Origin: CAXBYZ01 sp043826085
GTDB taxonomy: Bacteria; Patescibacteriota; Microgenomatia; UBA1400; CG1-02-47-37
Direction of reading: 5' to 3'
NCBI GenBank assembly: GCA_043826085.1
Contig: JBDRQW010000094.1
Location: 1 to 6,455, forward strand
Length of the DNA: 6,455 bases
Below, piece by piece: positions 1 to 4,042 of this stretch (position 1 is the first letter of the stretch; each line of letters starts with the position of its first letter). The position numbers were made by a program, and so were the translations under genes. The notes beneath the pieces are model-generated. The model was given only the letters and a program-made list of their open reading frames with translations. It was not told where the DNA came from and searched no databases.

Positions 1-944
1 CTATATAACTTCACCAACTCTTCATCATCAACATGTCCCAAAAACTCAATTTTATCCCGAGCTTGCTTGCAGTGAGCTTGTCGAACTTGACGAGGGACCC
101 CTTTTCGTAGTCTTTTTTCTTCGCTTCCCCATCCGGCACCGGCACCGGCAATTTTTAATTTCGTTCCGGTTTTAACCACCGCCTTAATCGCCAACTCCAA
201 CCCCTTACCCCCCACCAAACGAGAAATTACCAAATAATAATCTTGTTTACCCTGAGCAACGTCGAAGGGCTTCTCCACCCCTGGTAACTCCACTGGAGGA
301 TATATCACCTTTGCCTCTCTCCTATAAAACTTTTCTATCCTTTTTTTAACTTCTTTACTATTAGCCACAAAATAATCAACTCTCTGAGCGGTATTAAAAT
401 CATACTGCCTCATAAAGTGCCCCACAATCTGGCCATAAACTCTTACCAACCAAAACTTCTGCCACTCCATACTGGTTTTATAGCCATACAACCATCTTGG
501 TGGCGTATGACAATAACAGAATTCTATTGGCCTCTTTTCTTCTAAAGTCTTATCACTCCTATCAATAGCCACAAGGGGTGAATACCCCTTGCTCTTCTGA
601 TTCTTTGCAAGCTTTAGGGGGCGAATGCCCCCCGAACCAAACCCCTTAGTCACATACCAACTAGCCGACGAAATCACTAAGTCATACTCGCTAAAATCAA
701 AGCTACCCCAAATCCACGGTGCCAAAAATCGCAATGGCGAATATAACTTACCGGCAAAAAAAGGAATTTTAGAAACCCAACTCACTCGAATATCCTTCCC
801 TTTAAACCTTCTTGCCGCCTCCGAACCCCTTTTACAAAACGCCGTATAAATTGGCGCCTCAGGATAAATCTCAGACAAGGCCAACAATACTCTCTCAGCC
901 CCACCAAACTCATTCAAATAATCATGAACCAACGCTATCTTCAT
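1..944 (-). CDS. Glycosyltransferase, group 1 (GT4-like, GT-B fold), C-terminus cut by window edge
   Basis: A group 1 glycosyltransferase that would move a sugar from an activated donor to a cell-surface glycan or lipid carrier at the cytoplasmic membrane face; substrate unknown. The 314 visible codons begin MKIALVHDYL...GGAERV, the usual start of the WbaZ-like group, and contain the conserved CYCHTPPRW (143-151). The C-terminal Rossmann half begins near residue 234 (YYLVISRLVGGKG) and continues to IEFLGHVDDEEL before the edge; the family is usually about 360-380 aa. The ATG at 944 overlaps the toxin stop as ATGA, implying translational coupling. Compared with the family as I know it, three segments look inserted: residues 105-129 (the 74-bp palindromic element), about 222-232 (PFDVAQGK), and about 281-295 (VPRQVRQAHCKQAR). 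All keep the frame, so the protein appears functional. A tandem (CCGGCA)x3 at 133-150 encodes AGAGAG where a short Gly loop is normal. Family assignment is firm; the sugar is not. Confidence 0.9.
   Translation of the reverse strand, partial: MKIALVHDYLNEFGGAERVLLALSEIYPEAPIYTAFCKRGSEAARRFKGKDIRVSWVSKIPFFAGKLYSPLRFLAPWIWGSFDFSEYDLVISSASWYVTKGFGSGGIRPLKLAKNQKSKGYSPLVAIDRSDKTLEEKRPIEFCYCHTPPRWLYGYKTSMEWQKFWLVRVYGQIVGHFMRQYDFNTAQRVDYFVANSKEVKKRIEKFYRREAKVIYPPVELPGVEKPFDVAQGKQDYYLVISRLVGGKGLELAIKAVVKTGTKLKIAGAGAGWGSEEKRLRKGVPRQVRQAHCKQARDKIEFLGHVDDEELVKLY
70..96. repeat. Short dispersed repeat, TGAGC/TCGAA type, copy 2 (in glycosyltransferase)
   Basis: The plus strand reads CAGTGAGCTTGTCGAACTTG from 70 to 89. 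It shares the core TGAGC-spacer-TCGAA with the copy at 250-269, but its outer arms are AGT/ACT instead of CCCT/AGGG; in both copies the arms are complementary. On the coding strand it gives the peptide around VPRQVRQAHCKQA, which interrupts the usual stretch before IEFLG in this glycosyltransferase family. From memory, similar TTCGACAAGCTCA repeats are scattered through many bacterial genomes; this was not searched here. Confidence 0.55.
250..269. repeat. Short dispersed repeat, TGAGC/TCGAA type, copy 1 (in glycosyltransferase)
   Basis: The plus strand reads CCCTGAGCAACGTCGAAGGG, with complementary CCCT/AGGG arms around a GAGC...TCGA core. On the coding strand it encodes KPFDVAQGK, placed between the conserved YPPVELP and YYLVISRLV of the glycosyltransferase, where homologues as I recall them have only a few residues. 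It keeps the reading frame. Confidence 0.6.
559..632 (-). repeat. 74-bp double-hairpin palindromic element, copy 1, in-frame in the glycosyltransferase
   Basis: On the plus strand it consists of a tail (559-571), a hairpin at 572-591 (CAAGGGGT, loop GAAT, complementary arm), a 25-nt link, and a second hairpin at 617-632 (GGGGGC, loop GAAT, GCCCCC). On the coding strand it translates as GGIRPL...KSKGYSPLVAI, residues 105-127. It matches the copies at 1607-1680 and 1934-2007 without gaps. The outer pair of the first hairpin is C572-G591, where the other copies have T-A, so pairing is kept by a double change. It falls between the conserved VTKG and CYCHTPPR segments of the host protein. Confidence 0.88.
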
Positions 945-1234
945 AACCTTAATTTTAGCCTATCTAATTCCTTATACAAATTCTCGCGCGTTGAAGCCCA
1001 CAAAACTAAAACTGTATTTTTCTTTTTATCCACAAAATAAATTATTCGATAATCAACTCTCTGAAATACAAAATGAAGAGACCTCAACCTCTTGTATTTT
1101 CCCCTTAATCTCTCCCCTAAATCTTTATCATAAGCTAGTTTTTTTGCTTGTTTAACAACTTCCTCTTTTACCAACTGATTCATCTTTTTTACTTTTCGAA
1201 ACGCGGCTGAACTCATCTCCACTGTATAACTCAT
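941..1234 (-). CDS. RelE/ParE-family toxin of a type II toxin-antitoxin pair
   Basis: A 97-aa toxin, probably a ribosome-dependent mRNA endonuclease of the RelE type. The fold signature is visible: an N-terminal helical part (about 10-38), LRGKYKRLRSL (43-53) corresponding to the LRG...K strand region of RelE, YRIIYFVD (62-69), and the C-terminal STRENLYKEL. R63, R83 and Y87 line up by pattern with the Arg and Tyr residues that E. coli RelE uses for catalysis, which favours RelE over gyrase-directed ParE. The ATG at 1234 lies 2 nt after the antitoxin stop; a TTG at 1240 would give a four-base overlap (TTGA) and two extra residues. There is no Shine-Dalgarno sequence, so translation likely depends on coupling to the antitoxin. 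The stop overlaps the glycosyltransferase start. Sampled 60-base lines in this pair are 25-28% GC against 58% for a sampled ftsH line, which may indicate acquisition. Confidence 0.85.
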   Translation of the reverse strand: MSYTVEMSSAAFRKVKKMNQLVKEEVVKQAKKLAYDKDLGERLRGKYKRLRSLHFVFQRVDYRIIYFVDKKKNTVLVLWASTRENLYKELDRLKLRL

Positions 1235-1236
1235 GG

Positions 1237-1524
1237 TCAATCTAAAAGTTTATTTATCGATACTGTTTTACCTTTTTTATAATCATCAAGGCCTTTATCA
1301 ATTATCTCACTAGCTTCCTCATTCAGCATCAAGGCCATTGTATCAGCTAAACTTTTATCTTTTTTTAATAAATCAAAAAAGGCCACCAAATATGGTCTAC
1401 CCACCAAATAAGCCATTGGCTTTTTACCCCTCTTAATCAAAAAATTATTTCCCCTATAAAAAGATCTTTCCAAAAATTCACCAAAGTTCTGACGAACTTG
1501 ATAAGAACTAACTGTTGTCAACAT
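1237..1524 (-). CDS. Phd/YefM-family antitoxin
   Basis: A 95-aa antitoxin that should neutralise the toxin encoded directly after it and repress their shared promoter. The N-terminal half has the Phd/YefM DNA-binding pattern: VSSYQVRQNFGEFLER (5-20) followed by FLIKRGKKPMAYLV (28-41), where the family has 'RxNFxEhL ... ItRhGKPVAvLv'. The C-terminal half (about 55-95) is charged and helical, as expected for the toxin-wrapping segment. The ATG at 1524 is fixed by the best Shine-Dalgarno in the window, AGGAGG at 1533-1528. Its promoter and probable operator lie immediately upstream. The family assignment rests on the motif plus the RelE-like partner. Confidence 0.85.
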   Translation of the reverse strand: MLTTVSSYQVRQNFGEFLERSFYRGNNFLIKRGKKPMAYLVGRPYLVAFFDLLKKDKSLADTMALMLNEEASEIIDKGLDDYKKGKTVSINKLLD

Positions 1525-1527
1525 ACT

Positions 1528-1533
1528 CCTCCT
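1528..1533 (-). promoter_or_regulatory. Strong Shine-Dalgarno for the antitoxin
   Basis: AGGAGG lies 3 nt before the ATG at 1524 (or AAGGAG with 4 nt). It is the only full-strength ribosome binding site seen in the window. The contrast with the toxin, which has none, fits the usual excess of antitoxin synthesis. Confidence 0.7.
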
Positions 1534-1540
1534 TATTTAT

Positions 1541-1566
1541 TACACAAACTACACAAATTGTACAAT
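1541..1566. promoter_or_regulatory. Probable antitoxin operator: TGTACA palindrome plus two TGTGTA half-like repeats
   Basis: ATTGTACAAT (1557-1566) is a perfect 10-bp palindrome overlapping the -10 box. Its TGTACA core (1559-1564) is the hexamer known from the E. coli yefM-yoeB operator. Towards the gene, two TTTGTGTA direct repeats contain TGTGTA at 1555-1550 and 1546-1541, so the three units are centred 9 bp apart. Binding by this antitoxin is inferred. Confidence 0.55.
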
Positions 1567-1585
1567 AATCACCTCTCTCTGTCAA
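1557..1585 (-). promoter_or_regulatory. Sigma70-type promoter of the toxin-antitoxin pair
   Basis: The -35 box TTGACA (1585-1580) is a perfect consensus; after a 17-bp spacer the -10 box TACAAT (1562-1557) matches five of six positions. Transcription would start near 1550, leaving a leader of about 25 nt with the Shine-Dalgarno sequence. The -35 box contains the TGA stop of the upstream exonuclease gene (1584-1582), so no bases separate that gene from this promoter. Confidence 0.8.
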
Positions 1586-2667
1586 CTAAAAAGTCCTATC
1601 TGACTATTATTAATCGCTGTAAGGGGTGAATACCCCTTACTCTTCTTATTCTTTGCAGATTTTACCCGGTGAATACCGGGCTTCTCTGTAAATATCTCCT
1701 CAGCTTTATCTGCCCAACTATCACTCGGTAATCTCTTAATTATCGAGTAAAACCCCAACTCTTCCAAAAAAGATATTGCCTTACTCTTATCATAATCACA
1801 CAACACACATTTTTTAAGTTTTAAAGTGATCGGCACATCAAGAATAATAGTCGCCAGCATCTTGCTCTTCATCGCCTCCTCATAACCATTTATCAATTTT
1901 TCCATCACCGACTTTGATATTCCCTCCACATCACTATTAATAGCCGTAAGGGGTGAATACCCCTTACTCTTTAATTTTTTCTCGTTATTTAGGGGGCGAA
2001 TGCCCCCCGCAATTCTTTTATACACCCCCTCAACTCCCCCAAACTTCTCTATCAAACCCACTGCTGTTTTTGGCCCGATTCCCTTAATTCCCGGAATATT
2101 ATCGGACGGATCTCCGCACAAAGCTTTATAATCAATCATCTGTTTTGGCGTAAATCCATATCTTTCTTTAACTTCCCTTGTTCCATAAATCATAGCCGGA
2201 AATCTCCCCCTAGCCGGCACATAAACTTTTACATTACCATTGACTAACTGCATCGCATCCTGATCTCCGGTCACAATCATTGCTTCTATTTTTTTATCAT
2301 AGGACTGCTTGGCCAAAGTTCCAATCACATCATCAGCCTCAAACCCCTCCACTCCAAAAATAGGCATATTTAAAGCTTTAACAGAGTCTTTAACCATACC
2401 TATCTGATCTATTAACTCCTTATCCGTCTCCGGTCTTTGAGCTTTATAGTCCGCAAACTCCAAGTGTCTAAAAGTCGGCTTGCCCATATCAAAAGCCACC
2501 GCAATATGGCTTGGTTTCAGTTCTTTAACCACACTTAATAAAATACTCAAAAATCCATAAACCGCATTAGCTTGCTCCCCGCTCTTGGTCTTTAAAGTTG
2601 GCGGAAAGGCGTAATACGCCCTATACACAATCGCATGCCCGTCTATTAAAACCAATCTCTTCCTCAT
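1582..2667 (-). CDS. Stand-alone 5'-3' exonuclease (DNA polymerase I N-terminal-domain type, FEN family)
   Basis: A structure-specific 5' nuclease that should remove RNA primers and flaps during lagging-strand synthesis and repair. All nine acidic metal ligands of the Taq/E. coli domain are visible: D9, D60, E110, D112, D113, D135, D137, D186, D189. The helix-hairpin-helix follows (IPGIKGIGPKTA, 191-202). There is no proofreading or polymerase domain; the protein ends at 361 aa. Two insertions share the 74-bp palindromic element: residues 221-246 just after the helix-hairpin-helix (before SKSVMEKLINGYEEA), and 330-354 near the C-terminus. The last residues, QIGLFS, resemble a sliding-clamp-binding peptide (QxxLF). 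The ATG at 2667 has no Shine-Dalgarno but sits 6 nt after an extended -10 box, so the mRNA may be leaderless. Insertions keep the frame and miss all catalytic residues, so activity is expected. Confidence 0.93.
   Translation of the reverse strand: MRKRLVLIDGHAIVYRAYYAFPPTLKTKSGEQANAVYGFLSILLSVVKELKPSHIAVAFDMGKPTFRHLEFADYKAQRPETDKELIDQIGMVKDSVKALNMPIFGVEGFEADDVIGTLAKQSYDKKIEAMIVTGDQDAMQLVNGNVKVYVPARGRFPAMIYGTREVKERYGFTPKQMIDYKALCGDPSDNIPGIKGIGPKTAVGLIEKFGGVEGVYKRIAGGIRPLNNEKKLKSKGYSPLTAINSDVEGISKSVMEKLINGYEEAMKSKMLATIILDVPITLKLKKCVLCDYDKSKAISFLEELGFYSIIKRLPSDSWADKAEEIFTEKPGIHRVKSAKNKKSKGYSPLTAINNSQIGLFS
1607..1680 (-). repeat. 74-bp double-hairpin palindromic element, copy 2, near the 3' end of the exonuclease
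   Basis: The plus strand has a tail (1607-1618), a 9-bp-stem hairpin at 1619-1640 (GTAAGGGGT, loop GAAT, complement), a link, and a second hairpin at 1665-1680 (CCCGGT, loop GAAT, ACCGGG). The 18 central bases of the first hairpin are identical in all three copies. The second hairpin has CCC/GGG outer arms where the other copies have GGG/CCC, yet pairs perfectly. It encodes PGIHRV...KSKGYSPLTAI (330-352), directly before the terminal QIGLF. Confidence 0.88.
1934..2007 (-). repeat. 74-bp double-hairpin palindromic element, copy 3, in mid-exonuclease
   Basis: The plus strand has a tail that is itself the palindrome CTATTAATAG (1934-1943), a 9-bp-stem hairpin at 1946-1967 (GTAAGGGGT, loop GAAT, complement), a link, and a hairpin at 1992-2007 (GGGGGC, loop GAAT, GCCCCC). 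It encodes GGIRPL...KSKGYSPLTAI (221-243). The 26-nt link (counted from AAGGGGT...ACCCCTT) has the same length as in the other copies but the most different sequence. Confidence 0.88.
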
Positions 2668-2673
2668 GGGGTT

Positions 2674-2700
2674 ATTCTATCACAGCTTCCTTTACTCCAA
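2674..2700 (-). promoter_or_regulatory. Putative extended -10 promoter of the exonuclease (leaderless)
   Basis: TGATAGAAT (2682-2674) is an extended -10 box with five of six consensus bases, followed by 6 nt and then the ATG at 2667. Transcription would start at or next to the A of the ATG. A weak -35 candidate, TTGGAG (2700-2695), is 15 bp away. The ftsH promoter has the same layout, which raises confidence. Confidence 0.55.
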
Positions 2701-2711
2701 CTTTAAATAAA

Positions 2712-3974
2712 CTATAGACCAGGTCTTTCTTCCAGCTGATACCCCTCTATACCTAAGTCTAAAAATAAAGAACTTCCTGTTTCTTTTGGCATCAACCAAT
2801 TTTCCCCATTTGGCAAAGGCTGTTCTTGTAAATATTTTATTATTTTAACTAATTCTGGCTGAAGAGAAACAACTTCTAACCTTTCACCCAAAGAAGTCAC
2901 TGGATATAAGGGTTCAACCGCATCTGATACTATTACCCTCTCTCCTCTTAAAAAAGGTTTTTCTAATTCTTCAGATAATAATTCTGCTGCTGTTTTGCCC
3001 AGGCTTTTACAACAAGCATTAATACATTTATTAGCAACAAAAATAAATTCTCCTGCCCTACCTGAAACTAACCTTCTTATTGCAGCACTAGTAGTTCCTT
3101 CTCTGATTTCATCATCAACTACAATCACTGTGCTTTGTTTTTCAGTAATATAATCTAAAAATCTTGGATCTTCTAGCCTCACTGTTGCATTTCCACTATC
3201 TAACCTATCTCTAGCTTTTTCACAAACAGCAAAGTGACAATCTTGCCCTGTTTCTTCAGATATTGTCATCGCCATCCTTCGGCCAATCTGAGTCCTACCT
3301 TTATCTGGTCCAAAAACTATTGGATTAACTAGATTCTCTATACCTACTTGACTAAGCATAAAATTATGAGGATCAACCGGTAAAATAGGAAAACCCAACT
3401 TATTAGCATGCCTAATAATCTGACCAGAGTGTCCACCCACTACCACTGCTCCATCTACCAACCTAACGCCATCACTTCTCCTTGTTCCCGCTAACACTTG
3501 TATTGCTGTTCTTAAAGTGGTTGGTTGAGCAATTCTATTGCCAAATACATCTACAAAAGCATGGTCTTGTCTTTCATGAGGAAAAGCAGTCAAAACAGGA
3601 ATTATCTGTTTAACTTCCCCTGTCCTCTTATACTCTCCAGCCAACGATAAAACCGAGATTAAATCCCCACTATCAAAAGCACTGGCTATTAAAAATAAAG
3701 TTTCAGGAACCTTACCAAAAACTTCACCTAAATTTTCAAGATTCCAAGGAACTTTTTGACCATCTCCATGCCTTTTTTGACGCCTAACCTCCAAATCTCC
3801 ACACATCGATATCCCGCCACCAACTCCAGTGTTTACTATTTCTGAATTTCGAAATATTCTTTCTCGGCCTTCAAATACATTTTGCCAATGTATTCTCGCC
3901 TCCCATCCAAAACTTTCTTGTCCAATATTTGGTTCCCAATCAATCGAAGACGGAACAAATTTTTCTCCCCCCAT
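2712..3974 (-). CDS. Divergent PRPP-synthetase-like phosphoribosyltransferase-fold protein
   Basis: A 420-aa protein resembling ribose-phosphate pyrophosphokinase (ribose 5-phosphate + ATP to PRPP, feeding nucleotide, His and Trp synthesis) but diverged. In order: IIPVLTAFPHERQDHAF (124-140) matches the ATP-site 'IPYFPYARQDRK'; GGHSGQI (180-186) matches 'DLHAxQI'; VFGPDKGR (220-227) matches 'VVSPDxGG'; EKARDR (252-257) stands where the catalytic loop has 'KRR'; VIVVDDEIREGTTSAA (283-298) matches the PRPP loop 'vDDiidTGgT', with its Thr-Gly-Gly altered to Glu-Gly-Thr. The N-terminal ~90 residues and C-terminal ~35 are not recognisable, and typical enzymes are about 310-320 aa. It may be a true synthetase or a regulator/paralogue. 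The ATG at 3974 is preferred because GAGAGGG lies 8 nt upstream; a GTG at 3983 is the alternative. It has its own likely promoter after ftsH. Confidence 0.72.
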   Translation of the reverse strand: MGGEKFVPSSIDWEPNIGQESFGWEARIHWQNVFEGRERIFRNSEIVNTGVGGGISMCGDLEVRRQKRHGDGQKVPWNLENLGEVFGKVPETLFLIASAFDSGDLISVLSLAGEYKRTGEVKQIIPVLTAFPHERQDHAFVDVFGNRIAQPTTLRTAIQVLAGTRRSDGVRLVDGAVVVGGHSGQIIRHANKLGFPILPVDPHNFMLSQVGIENLVNPIVFGPDKGRTQIGRRMAMTISEETGQDCHFAVCEKARDRLDSGNATVRLEDPRFLDYITEKQSTVIVVDDEIREGTTSAAIRRLVSGRAGEFIFVANKCINACCKSLGKTAAELLSEELEKPFLRGERVIVSDAVEPLYPVTSLGERLEVVSLQPELVKIIKYLQEQPLPNGENWLMPKETGSSLFLDLGIEGYQLEERPGL

Positions 3975-4009
3975 AAAAAACACCCTCTCGGGCAGATTAA
4001 CTTTAATCC

Positions 4010-4039
4010 ATCTTACAGTTTAATTAACTAAACCGTCAA
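4010..4039 (-). promoter_or_regulatory. Putative promoter of the PRPP-synthetase-like gene
   Basis: TTGACG (4039-4034, five of six) and TAAGAT (4015-4010, four of six) are 18 bp apart, between the ftsH stop and this gene. The spacer is very A/T-rich and includes TTAATTAA. A start near 4003 would give a leader of about 29 nt containing the GAGAGGG ribosome binding site. Confidence 0.45.
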
Positions 4040-4042
4040 TAC

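Noticed and set aside
625..849. Open frame of 74 codons on the plus strand
   Set aside because: It lies entirely opposite the conserved glycosyltransferase and resembles no family; its ATG comes from the repeat hairpin (GAATG).
941..1584. TGA read as glycine or tryptophan (alternative genetic code)
   Set aside because: TGA ends three genes exactly where the protein families should end, and the next start codons follow at once.
559..2007. CRISPR array made of the repeated hairpins
   Set aside because: The copies are irregularly spaced, lie inside conserved coding sequence, and have no unique spacers of constant length.
1582..2667. Exonuclease as a broken DNA polymerase I pseudogene
   Set aside because: All catalytic residues are intact, the frame is unbroken despite two insertions, and the end QIGLFS followed by TGA looks like a natural C-terminus; stand-alone forms are known.
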